Counted from the first letter of the stretch, positions 25,101-36,009 are shown. The stretch is DNA of 64,000 nucleotides from Yamagishiella unicocca (GCA_003116995.1 BDSL01000085.1:248001-312000); one strand, 5' to 3'. Made by a program: numbers and translations. Notes: generated by a model from the letters alone, not told the origin.

Positions 25101-28100
25101 ATATGAATTTGGAGCGGAGCCCCCAGCGCGGAGTGCGGAGCCGCTGCAAGGCAAGGGACCTGCCCCACAGGGCCCCCCCACGCACCTCCCGCCATCTCCA
25201 CCGCGTGCTTCATGCTGGGGGGGATGCGGGCGTGCTTGTTGGTGAGCTGCACCCGGTACAGCTCTATGACGTCGTTGTACTCGCTGATGTTGTCGATCAG
25301 GCCCGCTTGCCTGCCAGCGTGCGACAGGCAGGGGCGCACAGCGGGCGGGAGTGGGGAGGGGACTGGCGTGCACTCTGCGGGACGTACGGCGTACGGAGCA
25401 CCGTACGGCGCACGTGTTGGTCAATTCGTGGAACCAAGTCCGGCAGCTAGGGGCTTGTGACCGTCGGCGTGGCGTTATTGGGGGCCCTATGCTCACCCAA
25501 CGCTGTTTGACACAACTGAAAAACCCGTGTCCCGAATACCAAGCACCAACACACGCGAGTACGGGCCCCGTCGCCGGCCCCCTGAACGCCGGGCCCGCAC
25601 TTCCCCCCGTTAGACGTCTTCTTTTCCCCACCTGCAGAACACCAGCAGCATGTCCAGGGAGCACAGCTCGTCCCGTGGGTCGACCGGCCGCTCGTCCAAC
25701 TCGATGTACGGAAACGGGTCCCTGTAGATGTCCTGCACGGACGGGACGGGTCCGGAGCGGCCCACGCCGTACAGGCTGCGGGTGCTGCGCCCGCTGGAGG
25801 GCCGCCTGAGGCCGGTTAAGGATGTCCGTACACAGTAGCCGACGGGCGACAGGCGGCAGCGGCGGTGGCGGCGGCGGCGGCGGCGGTGGATCCAGGGAGG
25901 GTGGCAGCAGGGAAGTGCGGGCGGTTAGGTTGTGGGCAAAGGATGAAAAGGCGAGCCGGGCCAAGGTCAAGTGCACAACCGCCCAGCGGCCGCGCTCCCA
26001 GCGCCTTACGGTGCCCTGATGCCTCACCTTCGGTGTGCACGAGCGTAAGGACGCTAGCAGACACAACCCAGCCCCTGGAAAGTGAGGATATGGTGACCTC
26101 TCTGATACACAGCGTGCGGTACTGGGGACAGCACCCCTGCCGCACCGCGCCCCACCCCGCGCCCCACCCCACCCCGCCCCAGTGCCAACCCACGGGTCTC
26201 CTCCCATACCCCACCGTACCCCACACCGCCCCACCCCCCCTCCTGCCACTCACTTGTCGGTGGAGCGAGCGCGCACCCGGCTGGGTGAGCCGCCCCCCAG
26301 CCGCGCCTGCGCGCCGTGCCGCACCGCGTGCCAGTGCCGCGCGTACTGCCGCAGCGCCAGCATCATCGCATTGCGGGTCTCGTCTATCGTCACGTTGTAC
26401 CTGGGGGGGGCGGAGGAGGCGGAGAGTTGTGAGGACGCACGGAGAAGGGCGGAGGGGGCGGAGGGAAGCCCCTGGGGGGAGGGAGGCAGGATAACCCGTG
26501 TACGAAATAGAAAACCGTTTAGCACAGTGTGTAGATGCATGCTGGAGAACTTGGTGGGGGGAGGGAGAGAGGGCGGATGGAGGAGGGCGGACGGCCGGCA
26601 TCAGGGTACGAGGCTGGTTGTGGTCCGGGTGGGAGCAATGTGGCAGCCATGAAGCCAACGAGGCGGTGCCACACACACCCTCCCCTCCCTCTCGCCCCAA
26701 GCAACCCCCCCCCAGGCCCCCTCCCCCCGCCTTACAAAACACACACACCTGGTCTCGCCGCACAGGCACACGGTGTGCCCCTCGCCGCACGCCACCAGCA
26801 CCACCTGCTCGTCGCCGCTGACCAGCGCCCCCGCGGGCCCGCCCGCGGGCCCCGGCGGCGAGCCGCTGCGTCCCAGGACACCGGCCCCCGCGCCGACCGA
26901 CAGGCTCGCCTCCGGCGACATGGGCACGCTCCCCGCAGCCCCCCGCGGCCCACCCACCACCGAGCTGGGCCGGCTGGGAAACGGCAGCAGGAAGCTGCCC
27001 CCCAGGCCGGCAGGCGTGGTGGGCCTCCGGGCCCGGATGCAGACGTAGACAACGTCGTTGAAGGTGCCCAGCTTGACCGTGAGGCCGTATCGGTCCATGT
27101 CGTCTCGGGGGTGGTGGCCGCTGGCAAACATGCTCTGCGGAGTCCAGCTGCTGTCTGGGCCCGTGAAGCCGTAGCCGGTCGTGGGGCTGCCGCCGCTGGC
27201 GCTGACGTTCAAGCTGCTGGCGGCCACCCCCCTGACGCCGTCGGATGGGCGCATTGCGGTCCGCGCGCTGAAGAGGCGGAAGGCGCTGAGGCGGTTGGGG
27301 ATGGTGTTGGAGCTGCCGTAGTAGGTGACGGGCAGGCGGGGGTCCAGGGGGGGCGGCGGCGGCGGCGGCACGCTGCCGTCGCCTACGGGCTGCTGGAGGG
27401 GGATGACCAGGAAGTCTGAAGGGTCGGGTGGCTTGACCGCAAGCCTGCAGCGGCAGGAGCGGGAGGCCGCGGGGGGAGGGGAAGTTTTATAAAAGAGGAT
27501 CCGCGAATCCACGGCCGACAAACCGAGGGCGGGCCCGGGAGAGGGGGGAGGAAGCACAGGCGGTCGGTCGGTCAGGTCAGGTCAGGTCAGCAGCACGGCG
27601 CGTCTCTTGCGGCAAAGCCATTCCCTCCGTGTCAGGCAGTGCACGCCGCCTCCTCCTGCTGCCGCCCAACCACCGCCCTCCGTCTGCACCCAGGCCCGCG
27701 CAGCGCACCTGGCCGCCCCGTACTGCATGGCTCCAGGGAGGATGTCGTCATCCCCCCACCAGTACATCCTAGAGTGGGTGGACACAGCGACGGCGTGGCG
27801 GGCGCCCACGGACACCGAGCGGAAGCGGTGACAGCCCAGCCACCGCACCCTGCAGCGGCCGCGGCAGCCGGACACCGGAAGGGGCGTTTTAATTTTTTTT
27901 TAAACAGCGGAAAGTGTGAGTTAAAGTATGCACCTGAAACGCGAGTGCATGCCGCGATTTAGCTTCCGTACCGCCACTGCGGGCACGAAGAACACAGCGC
28001 GTGTTCCCAAATTGGTGGCAGAGCCGCAAGCGAAGGGAGAGCCGGGACCCACACCCGAACAGGATCCCCCTGCTGTTGCCGTAGCCGGCTGTCGTCGACG

Positions 28101-31100
28101 GCACCCTAGTACGACAGTACGGCATCACTTGCCTGTGTATGACGGGCAGCGAGGCGCTGCGGGGGGTCATGGCCGTGCCCTGCGGTCCCCCCACGCGGTT
28201 CCGGTGCACCCAGGGGTTCAGGTACGAGTCGCTGCCCCACAGGTACAGGTAGCCCTCCCTGGAGATGGCCGCGGAGATGGTGCTGGCCGACACCGCAGTA
28301 CAGGTGCCCAGCCCTGGCACGCGCACCGGCGCCGCCCGGTCGCTGAAGTCAGCCAGCCCCAGCGCCTGCTTGGCGTTGCTGCCCCAGGCCCACACCGACC
28401 CGTCGGTCGCTAAGGCCAGGGAGTGGCGGTAGCCGCAGGCCACGGTCCGCACCCGGATACCGCCCGGCATCGGTACCGGTTTGGGCGGGTGCGTGAGGCC
28501 CTGCTTGACGTCGTCGTGGACGCCGTCTGGAGTGTGGTGGGCGAAGGCCAGCATGGCGGCGGTGTTGGGGAGCAGGTCGCGGTCGCAGGCGGCGGTGGCG
28601 AACAGGGGGCGACCCGGGGAGACGGTGGGGCTGGAGATAAGGCTGGCGGGCGCGGCGACGCCGATGCCCAGGCGGCCGTGTCGGTTGCTGCCCCAGGACC
28701 ACACGGCGCCGGAGGAGGTGACGGCGGAGCTGTGCTGCAGGCCTGAGAGGGTGGCAGGGGCGAAGAGGAGGAGGAGGAAGGCGGGAGTTATAAGAGAATC
28801 CGCGAATCCGCGACTGACAAACCGGAAGGGGGGAGGATGGGGGGAGGAAGGGGGGAGGGGAGGAGGGAGGAGGGAGGGGGCTTGAGGAAGCGCTGTAGGG
28901 TTCTTGTGGTGGAGGGTCCTTGTTCTCCCGGCGGTCCAGCCTGACGTCGTCATGTGTCCGGGCTGCAGCGTGCTAGCGGCCACACGGCAGCAGCCTTTCC
29001 ACCAGCACACACGCAAAGCGCCGCGACGCGGCTGCAGGCGTTGGGGGCCCGCCAGCCCACACTGCCCCCCACCCGTCAACTGCGCGACGGCACCACCGGT
29101 GTCAGGTTCCATGACGCCACTGCTCTCTCCCCCTCTCCGTCCCCCTCCCCCTCTCCGTCCCCCTCCCCCTCTCCGTCCCCCTTCCCCTCTTGCGTCCAGG
29201 TGTCCGAAGGCTATGCACCAACTACACTTCCCATGTCGAGTGCCCGGTTCTATTCTGTAACCCCCCTCTCGCTCCTGCCTCCCCCGCGCCCCGTGCCCAC
29301 ACTCACCCGCCGACACGCAGATGACCTCGACGTGCTCGAAGGCGGTGATGCGCGTGGGAGCCATGACGCGGGCGGCAGGGGAGCCGGCCTTGCCTGTGGC
29401 CTGACCCGACGCGTTATCCCCCCAGCCCATGACGCCGCCGCCCTCGATCGCTGCCAGCGTGTGCAGCGCCCCGCACGCCACCATGCGCACCGGCACCCCC
29501 AGCTTCAGCCTGTAGACGTGCAGCTGCTCGTTGATGATGGCCACCCGAGGACCCTTCACCTTCCTGCCGCCATCCTCACCGTCTTCGTCGCCCAAGCCCT
29601 CGCCGCCACCGCTGCCGTTCACGACTGCAGACGCGGCGGCTGCTGCCGCCGCCGCCGCCACGGCGGCCGCCGCAGGCCCGGGTCCCACCGCATCCGACAA
29701 CGTGATTGCCGCCGCAAGCGACACCCCCTTCCCGTCCGCCAAGGCCCCCGACACCGAGTGTATCCCGGAGGCCGACCTGTCCCCGGACGGGGTCGATGGG
29801 TGTACCTCCGGCATGGGGAACAGCTGGATGGGCCCTGCGCGCGCGTACGGCGCCTCGCCCTCGCCGCCCCCCGCCGCCCCCGTGGCCTCCGCATCACAGT
29901 CCGCCAGGAAGGTGCTCTGCGACTTGGGCTCGTTGGACGCCATGATGCCTTGCAGCAGGGTGGCGGGCAGCTGGCCCTGCATGTCGTCCAGGGACGCCTC
30001 AATCGGCAGCTGCACCTCCAGCGGCATGGGGTGGGCGGCGATGTGCTGCGTGGCGGGCCAGCCGCGGCCCAGCTGGCCTCGCGAGTCGGAGCCCCACACG
30101 TAGAGGTAGCCATCGGAGGACACGGCGGCGCCGTGGTGGGAGCCTGGGGGGAAGCGGCCAAGGGGCGGCAGCAGCAACCACCATTACACGGGGTGTTCCT
30201 GCCGCCAGACGCCCATGCTTGCGCACCATCATTACATAACATCGTACACCCCCCGGCGGTTTGTCGGCCGTGGATTCGCGGTTCTCTTATACCGGTTACC
30301 CCGCCCCCAACCGGCAGCTGGCTCACCTGCGGCTGCCTGGCGGAACACCACCCCGTTCAGCAGCGCCAGCGGCTGAGGGCTCGTGTAGGTGATGCCAGCG
30401 TCGCCGCTGGCGGTGGGGCCCGGGGGTGCGCCCGCAGCCCCGGCGTCCGCCGCCTGCACCCCGCCGGCCGCCGCCAGGATCTCCGCCGCCGCGGCCGCCG
30501 CGTTGCTGATGGCGGGGCTGCCGAAGGTCCAGGCGCGCTGCTGGTTGCACCCTCCCTGGAGCACCTCCCACAGGTCCATGCACCATATCTCGGGGCTGAA
30601 GCTCACCTCGCCGATGACTCCAGGGGCGGTCGTGACGACCTCAAAGGGGCCCGACGGGTCCGGCACGTGGCGCCCGCCCTTGCTCATGTTGAGCCTGGCG
30701 CTGCCCTGCTGCTGGCCGCCGGGCCGCTTCGGCCGGCGAATGCGGGACTTCCCGGGGCTGCCCTTCTTGCCCCCGCGCATGGGGCTGTTGGGGTTGCTGA
30801 AGTTTGGCAGCATGTGCATGGGGAAGGGCAGGGCACCGCCGCGGGAGTTGCGCATGGAGCTGCTGCCCACGCCGCCTATGAAGGGGAAGGCGAGGCGGGC
30901 GGGGGAGTTGGGTATCTGCGCGCCGTTGCTGAACGCGGGCGCGCTGCCCCCCGCGCGGTCGATCCCCGCCCCGCTCATGGGGCCGGTGGTGTCGCGCGAA
31001 GGCGGCATGGACTGCGGCTGCTGTGACGGCAACGTGAGGTTCGGGTTCGAGCTCCCGCGCGCTGTGGGGTTGAACAGCGTGGGCGCGGCGCCGGGTACTA

Positions 31101-31716
31101 GGGGCGGAGCGGCGGCTGGTGGGGTGCCTGCAGCGCTCGCTGCATCGTCCACCTCGGGCACTGCAGCTAGGGGTAGGCGGGGAAGAACCGGCAAGGACAG
31201 CGCTGTTGCTGGGGCCCCGCTGTCGGCATTGGCCAGCCGCGGCGGCATGAGGTCTGGGCTGAGGGATCGAGACGGCAGAGGGGGCGCGCGAAGCGGCGGA
31301 TGTACGGCCAAGGGCTCGATGTTGGCCGGGCGCCCCGTGGCGCGCACCGTGCGAGGTGTGCCAGCCTTCAAGCTCGACTTCAAGGTAGACGGAGAGGGAG
31401 GGGCAATGCCACCGCGCTTCGGCGATGCGGGCTGCGGGCGTCGCGCGTGGCGCCCGGGCCCGTCGACATGCGGAAGCAACTTTGTGCTCGCCTCCCTGCG
31501 AGCAGCTGCTCCTTCTGGGTCATGTGAGGCTGCTACATTCGCGTTGCTGGTTCCACCGGCAGCTGCCTCTGCCGGCGCCTGAGCCACGCGCGCATGCCCC
31601 GGCGGGTTGGCCGAGCCGCTGAGCCCAGCGGCCTGGCCTTTCGAGCCAGCTTCTTTCCCGTGAGACGTTTCGTGCGGGTGTCCCTTACCCCACGGGTCCA
31701 ATTTGCTTTGCAGCAT
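8795..31716 (-). CDS. giant RCC1-TPR multidomain protein, 33 exons, about 3574 residues
   Basis: Exons (high to low): 31716-30327, 30143-29307, 28742-28133, 27849-27709, 27444-26749, 26400-26254, 25805-25632, 25310-25186, 24836-24342, 23987-23797, 23541-23419, 23187-23059, 22778-22590, 22269-22039, 21658-21374, 21000-20887, 20476-20302, 19676-19444, 19149-18508, 18135-17463, 17077-16873, 16130-16021, 15438-15243, 14572-14494, 14002-13834, 13594-13461, 13358-13272, 12832-12687, 12336-12132, 11796-11597, 11041-10843, 10573-10316, 9931-8795 (TAG). Phases agree throughout. Order: Pro/Ala/Ser-rich N-terminus (1-463), RCC1-like blades (about 464-1224), long helical and disordered middle, TPRs (about 2980-3196), Ala/Gly-rich tail. 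Two introns use GC donors. The exon 21/22 join needs a weaker donor and is the least certain. The start is the first in-frame ATG after a stop. No known protein was recognised; a ciliary role is only a guess. Confidence 0.82.
10253..10302. repeat. CCCCCCG tandem array, giant gene intron 32
   Basis: Heptamer ccccccg repeated about six times, directly downstream (minus strand) of exon 32 and its GTGGGG donor, so the transcript is G-rich at the intron start. Confidence 0.8.
10316..11796 (-). other. TPR-coding exons 30-32 of the giant gene
   Basis: Three exons encode TPR-like helix pairs: LLARAAELHNRGDCPAALGE; LIHGCRGHLLYHMGRLQDAF; TALAHHNLACCLDRLGKTHM followed by HPRTLTASRNMGHME. The last looks like a kinesin-light-chain-type TPR (HP-T spacing). 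Confidence 0.75.
11095..11143 (-). repeat. dispersed repeat family A, giant gene intron 30
   Basis: Reverse-orientation copy with aaaacccgtgcgcgaaggaa and accgtttaggatagacg. Confidence 0.65.
11831..11970. repeat. adjacent family A and family B repeats, giant gene intron 29
   Basis: Family A (11831-11881, agacccgtggatgcgagaaa then accgtttaggacagacg) is followed directly by family B (11901-11970, ccgcgaatccacggcc then gggcgatgacgatgg). The tight pairing suggests both belong to one larger element. Confidence 0.75.
13135..13266. repeat. CCCTCCCG 8-bp tandem array, giant gene intron 27
   Basis: About 15 copies of ccctcccg fill the first 130 nt of intron 27. In the transcript this is (CGGGAGGG)n starting within ten bases of the 5' splice site, a strong G-quadruplex-type sequence. 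Confidence 0.9.
13621..13720 (-). repeat. dispersed repeats A plus C fragment, giant gene intron 25
   Basis: Family A copy with gaggaagacccgtggatgcc and aaaccgtttagaacagac, followed by a family C end (ccggttactcgacgtggga). Confidence 0.75.
13727..13752. repeat. (GT)n microsatellite, giant gene intron 25
   Basis: About 12 GT units next to the dispersed repeat. Confidence 0.85.
14125..14202. repeat. 13-bp CCCCCCGTTGCGG array, giant gene intron 24
   Basis: Five to six tandem copies of ccccccgttgcgg in the intron between exons 25 and 24. Confidence 0.85.
14361..14440 (+). repeat. dispersed repeat family C, giant gene intron 24
   Basis: Carries the GTGTCCGAAGGCTGTGCAC block, then agtcgcgttaccgggtc and attgtaaccccc. 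Confidence 0.7.
15142..15222. repeat. (CA)n microsatellites, giant gene intron 23
   Basis: Two CA runs, 15142-15188 and 15207-15222, flanking ccccgcccccc; they lie in the intron after exon 23. Confidence 0.9.
15511..15690. repeat. two family C repeats, giant gene intron 22
   Basis: 15511-15570 (aaaaccgttttacgcaacgg, then tggcgcatggtcgtcggac) and 15621-15690 (aaaaccggttacgcgcatgg, aagtgtagctggtgcataac, gtcggacgcgcgc) are both in reverse orientation to the copy at 6125. Confidence 0.75.
16799..16845 (+). repeat. dispersed repeat family A, giant gene intron 21
   Basis: Full-length copy: taaacggtttgttctcgc, then atccacgggtcttcctcgaa. A second, partial pair lies at 17349-17421 in intron 20. Confidence 0.8.
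17105..17135. repeat. (TTTGGG)n run, giant gene intron 20
   Basis: Four units of tttggg at the 3' side of the intron between exons 20 and 21; the minus-strand transcript reads CCCAAA. Confidence 0.75.
18236..18360. other. AT-rich island in giant gene intron 19
   Basis: About 125 bp of markedly AT-rich sequence (e.g. aatatattatttttaact) inside a locus otherwise well above 60% GC. Its origin is not recognised; it may be a fragment of an inserted element. Confidence 0.55.
19275..19323 (+). repeat. dispersed repeat family A, giant gene intron 18
   Basis: Copy with taacgtctgttctaaacag, then ctggcatccacgggtcttcc. Confidence 0.8.
19715..19860 (+). repeat. adjacent family B and C repeats, giant gene intron 17
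   Basis: Family B (19715-19780: aatccacggccgacaaacca, then agggcgatgacgatggggtc) runs into a family C end (19811-19860: gaccggttacacgacatggg, tagctggcgcattgtc). Confidence 0.8.
19946..20248. repeat. 17-bp CCCTGGATCTCCTCCTA minisatellite, giant gene intron 17
   Basis: About 17 head-to-tail copies of ccctggatctcctccta with few variants (ccc or ctg for ctc). It produces long open frames on the plus strand, rejected as coding. It ends about 50 bp from exon 17. Confidence 0.95.
22311..22352 (-). repeat. dispersed repeat family A, giant gene intron 13
   Basis: Reverse copy: tttcgaggaagacccgtgg, then atgccagaaaaaaaccg. Confidence 0.8.
23307..23378. repeat. 18-bp AAACTACGTCGTACATGC tandem repeat, giant gene intron 11
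   Basis: Three perfect copies (23307, 23325, 23343) and one degenerate copy of aaactacgtcgtacatgc. Confidence 0.95.
25063..25112. repeat. (GGATTT)n hexamer array, giant gene intron 8
   Basis: About eight imperfect ggattt units in the intron after exon 8. Confidence 0.85.
27484..27530 (+). repeat. dispersed repeat family B, giant gene intron 4
   Basis: Copy with ttataaaagaggatccgcg, then aatccacggccgacaaaccg. Related copies are at 28787-28825 (intron 2) and, reversed, 30257-30290 (intron 1). Confidence 0.8.
29120..29265. repeat. 18-bp CT-rich array plus family C repeat, giant gene intron 2
   Basis: Three to four copies of ccgtccccctccccctct (29120-29188) are followed by a family C copy (29191-29265) with GTGTCCGAAGGCTATGCACC. 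Confidence 0.8.
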
Positions 31717-32108
31717 CAGCGCATGCGCGACAAGCAGTAACAACACCACATGTTGTTCGTGAATTCAGGCCTATTGAATATCATTTGGAATATCAAATGC
31801 CCTATCAGTAGGCGTGGATTAGCGTTGTGTGTCACTCTCGCAGGAACGTACTGAACAGCAAAGTCTACGGAAAGGTAAAGTAATGGGTAGTATTTCTTAT
31901 TATGCACAATAGAACTTTGATTACGTATGTTTACAACAAAGTATCATGGGTCTCGAAGTGTCCCACGGGCTCGGGAGCGTCTTCTCGGTGTTCCTTGCGT
32001 GAATGGAGAGCTATCAAATCAAGCGCTTGATGCTGGTATGAAATCACTGCGTTGTGCCACCATCTGAGAATCGTGGGGTCAACGGCCGCTGGTTGACCTC
32101 AAGAGACA
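31717..32108. promoter_or_regulatory. 392-bp divergent promoter region
   Basis: Between the ATGs of the giant gene (-) and the coiled-coil gene (+). The part from 31740 to 31960 is AT-rich compared with the flanking exons. No repeats or ORFs with support. Confidence 0.6.
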
Positions 32109-35100
32109 ATGCCGCGCGGCACGAATGTAACCGATCGGCAACGAGGCCGTGCATCCTACATGCGCGAACTGGGTCAAGCTGCCGTGCGTGAAGCGATTGA
32201 AAAACGAAAACGGTTGCAAAGGCGCGTGGAGAGGCGGGCACTGGAGTACCAGGTGCTGGTGGAGGCTGCGGAACTGGAAAAGGAGCTCGAGGCAAGGTAC
32301 CGAGCGGCTGCCACTTTTGAAAGAATCCAACGTCAGCTGGCGTTACTTGCGGGTTGTGCGGGTCCTGAAGTTGGTGTCGTCAGCAGACAAAGAGGGCCTT
32401 GATTGTAAGGGCAAAGAGGCAGACAAGGGAATACATGGGTGTAAGGGCAAAGAGCGTGGCAGCAGCACACAGGGGTGCGGCCTCGGAGCCACCTGTCCTG
32501 CCTTCGAACCCAAATACGGCGGCCGCACGCACATTGCGTGATGCCCCGGCAGCCACGCATCCCGCACCCCACCACGCATCACGCACCCCACCACGCACCA
32601 CCCGTCCAGGCGATGCAAGCTCTGCGACCTGCTGCGATCCGAGGCCTGGGGCCTGGGTCACACAAACTGGATGGAACGCCGGTGCGGCCGGTGTTGGGTG
32701 CAGCAAGCGGACGCGCTTGCGAAGCAGCGCCACAGCCTCGTGCATGCTCCTGCCGCCAGCCGAAGTCCACGGCCGGCGTCAGGCGGGACCCGCGGGCCGA
32801 CCCACATGGCAGGCGCTTCGGGCGATTCTGAGGGAGATGCACTGTTCGGAGCAGTGCCCACAGACCGCATAGATGCCGTCATCGAGGCCCTGCGGGCGCG
32901 GGACCCCGATCGAGTGATGCAGCTGCTCGACGCAAGGTGCGCTCCTATCGGTCGCCGCAGTGCGGTCATGCCTGGTTGCTTAGGGCTGTACCCTGGATCC
33001 GGATCCAGATCATGACTGGTTGCTGCTTACGGCTGCGCTCTGGATCCGGATCCGGATCCGGATAATGCGGTGTCCACAGCCGCCAGTGACCGACCCCGCC
33101 TGCAGCTGCTCCAGGGGCCATTAGGCCCTTCAAGCCAGGGACGGCGGGAGGCGGCCCTCCCTCGATATCCGGTTATCCGGACCGCATGTCACCCCACACA
33201 ACGCGTAGCCGAATGTCTCCTGCATACCAGCGAGCAGGAGCCTACCTGCTCCAGCCTGGACCCACACGTCACGTCGCACCGTGTCCTGTCACGTGGTCAG
33301 GGCTCTGGAGCGGCACTTCGGTGCGCAGTTGGCGCCGCCGCCGGAGCAGCCCCTTAACGGCTACTTCTACCATGACGCTGTCCTGGAGCAGCTGGAGCAG
33401 CTGGAGCAGCAGCGCGCTCTGAGTGCGGGTAGGAGCCGGTAACAGGCGACGTAGATTGGCGTGTCGGGCAGTGCAACGTACACTTGGCGTTGGATCCGGC
33501 GTAGCAAACAAGCAACATCAAACCGTCCGGCAGGGACGCTTGGTTTTTGGTGCTGCTTGTTTACTATTACCCGATTTCTGTCAACCCGGATTTGCCGAGT
33601 GCCCTTCTTGTGGTTTCTCCGGTCAGCGGCGCACTGTCTAGCGTGGATGCCCCTTGTGCCGTGCTGGTTGCCAATCCACCCGACAACCGAGCTCCACACT
33701 GACGGCTGCCTCTGGGTTTGCGGACTGCGGGCTGCAGTGCGGCACCCTGCAAGCCCTGGCGGTGAGAATGAGGAAGGTGAGGACGAGGACCCAGGGGCTC
33801 GTGGACGCGACGGCGGCAGGGAAGCTTCCTCCTCTGTCTCTCCTGACACGGGCAGGCGCGGCGGGCCACCCAGGGGCCGCCACGATAGCCCAGCCAACGA
33901 CCAGACCAACCCCATGGCGTCTGACGACGAGGATGGCGGCGTCGAACCCTCTGCCCGCGGCAACGACGACGACACGTCACCCGGGCACGGCGCCACTGGG
34001 CTCGAGCAGCAGCAGCAGCAGTGGGAGCTGATGCAGGACGGAGGAGCGCCGCACCGGACGCCACAGCACACCAGCGCTGGACTGCTAGGCGGGCGGGGCG
34101 ACGCAGGCGCGGGGCCAAGCCTGCCGCACCCCATGGATCAGGTGCAGCAGCAGCAGCAGGCCGGCATGGGCGGTCGGTACCGTGGCGAGGCTCGCCGCGT
34201 GCCGGGTGTCAAGGGGGTAAGCTTCCGGCCGGAGCAGCGGCCGCTGCCCAGCAAGGCGCGCAGCGTGCCGTCTGATGAGGCGGAGTTGGAGGCGACCCTG
34301 AAGGACGTGGAGAGGCTGGTGGTGTTCGGACGCACGCAGCACGAGCGGAGTGAGGTAGGAAGGCTGCCTGGGGCTCTAGGACCTCGCAGAGGCCTGAGAT
34401 GACCCGCCATGACAATTAAATACCCGGAAAATCGGCCCTGAAGCGTAGAAATACTTGGCAGTGGCGCTTGGGTACGGTAGGGGCACGGCAGGCCTGCTGC
34501 ATGACGATAGGAGTACAGTGCGAGTACGAGTGACTTCTCACCCAGATCGTCGTCGTCCTGTTGGCTGCGCGCGCAGGCGCTCTTCTACAGCCACCAGCTG
34601 CGGTCCGCGCTGGGCGACCTGCGCCTGCTGAGCCGCAAGGGCCGCAAGGCGGAGGCGGTGCACCGCCAGGGCGTGCGGCTGGACACGCGCGACGAGCTGG
34701 GCGTGGCACGGATCATCCGGGAGGGGCGGCGGGAAAGGGTGAGCTCCAGGGGGGCTGGATCGGTCGTGTGCGGTTGGGCGCTGCCACAGGGCTGTTAGTC
34801 GCATAGTTGGTATCCGCCTGGCCAGCGCGCAGCATGAGGGAGAGGTGTAGTAAGGCGGATTTTGCGTTTCTGTGTACGTGGTGCCATGCAGCCTGCCCAG
34901 TGTTAGCGGGGTACAGGGAAGAACCGTCATCATCGGGGGAATAATACTATAATAGAGAACCTTTACATGCCGCACGTATGCTGCATCCATCGTACAAGCC
35001 GCAGCGGATATTCAACGTGTTATTAGGGTTTGCTCACGGCACGTACGGCATCCAAGCGACGATTCGTGTCCGTTGGTGCTGCACGGATGCGTGGTGGCGG

Positions 35101-36009
35101 CCCCACTCGCAGGCTCCCAGCCCTACCACGCTGCGCCGCATCCTACAACCGGAAACCTTCTACGACGACCCGCCGCGGTGGCTGGAGCACGTGCACCCGG
35201 ATCGGCCCAACCCAGCCAAAGTAATCGACGTCGTGGCCTGGAAGCCGCCCTCGTACAAGGAGCCGCCGGCAAGGCATACACCGGGCATGCGGTCAGCAGG
35301 TGAGTCCCGCCGTCGGGGCATACAGGCAAGGGCTCCAGGGAGGACTGCATGGGCTGCGACTGGGGGAGGACCGCCGGATGCGCCTTTGGTTGCACTTGGC
35401 GCAGAGTATTGCCCACTTGGACAGGCAGGCGATGTGCACAAGCCGCAGGGTTTCTGTTGCCCTAAACAGAAACCGCAACGGATCAGGCTGCTGTGGCAAG
35501 CCGCCAGAGCGTATATTCTCGATCGCGTTGCCGTGACTAACGCTTCCGGTGAGCTCACACAGGCGACTGGAGCGAGTATCGCTATGACTGGGACCTGGCC
35601 CAGATCCGATCTATGAAGGTCAACCAGTATCTGACGATCGTACGGAAGGAGAGGGAGTACCGAAGCGCGTTGGCCGAGCTGCAGGTATGAGCGCAACCCG
35701 CCATCCCGCCGACCAGCACGCCGTACGCGACATGCCACGCACGTTTGTGGCGCCGCGATGCTACCGGGAAGATTGTCGTAGTGGGTCCCGCAAACGTAGC
35801 AGAGGGCAGCACAGCCGCGACTCGAGAGGCTGCTGCTCCCGCTATACCGCTAAGTTGCGTTTGCTAAGTTGCGTTTGCGCCGCGCTCACTTACTTTGGTT
35901 GCTGTTGCAGGCACGTGCGCACGTCCTCGGTGGGCTCGGCCCGGAAGGGCCTGCCGTGGGCGCCGCGAACCGTCCCACGAGCGCGCCAGGTGCTGGCTCA
36001 CAGGCCTGA
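32109..36009 (+). CDS. unrecognised coiled-coil protein, about 560 residues
   Basis: Eight exons: 32109-32352, 32813-32936 (or from 32783, same frame), 33301-33428, 33738-34354, 34577-34738, 35113-35299, 35563-35684, 35911-36009 (TGA). The sum is 1683 nt and all phases fit. The N-terminus is a basic, Arg/Glu-rich coiled coil (REAIEKRKRLQRRVERRALE, AAELEKELEARYRAA). Exon 3 ends with a Gln/Leu coiled coil (LEQLEQLEQQ). Exon 4 is acidic then Gln-rich and disordered. Exon 5 has HQLRSALGDLRLLSRKGRKA; exon 6 has FYDDPPRWLEHVHPDRPNPA and VIDVVAWKPPSYKEPP; exon 7 has YDWDLAQIRSMKVNQYLTIV. No family recognised. Intron 1's donor (gttgtg) is weak, so the first junction is the least sure. Confidence 0.7.
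32985..33065. repeat. GGATCC-rich imperfect duplication, intron 2 of the coiled-coil gene
   Basis: Two imperfect copies of a block starting tcatg(a/c)ctggttgct, each ending in runs of ggatccggatcc. Confidence 0.7.

Larger units (their letters stand above)
26749..30143 (-). other. RCC1 beta-propeller-coding exons 2-5 of the giant gene
   Basis: About seven RCC1-type blades are readable: GAAVSSDGYLYVWGSDSRGQLG; VACGALHTLAAIEGGGVMGWG; SAVTSSGAVWSWGSNRHGRLG; VACGYRHSLALATDGSVWAWG; AAISREGYLYLWGSDS; VSVGARHAVAVSTHSRMYWWG; VVLVACGEGHTVCLCGE. Long insertions interrupt the first two blades (Ala-rich, acidic) and the last (Pro/Ser-rich). The propeller is a protein- or GTPase-interaction scaffold in known families; its partner here is unknown. 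Confidence 0.85.

Noticed and set aside
25063..25112. GGATTT array considered as telomere remnant
   Set aside because: Unit lacks the TTAGGG-type core known from green algal telomeres; treated as a simple hexamer repeat.
28954..31026. Plus-strand open frame of about 690 codons
   Set aside because: Antisense to the RCC1-coding exons and their introns, whose minus-strand reading has clear propeller motifs and matching splice phases.
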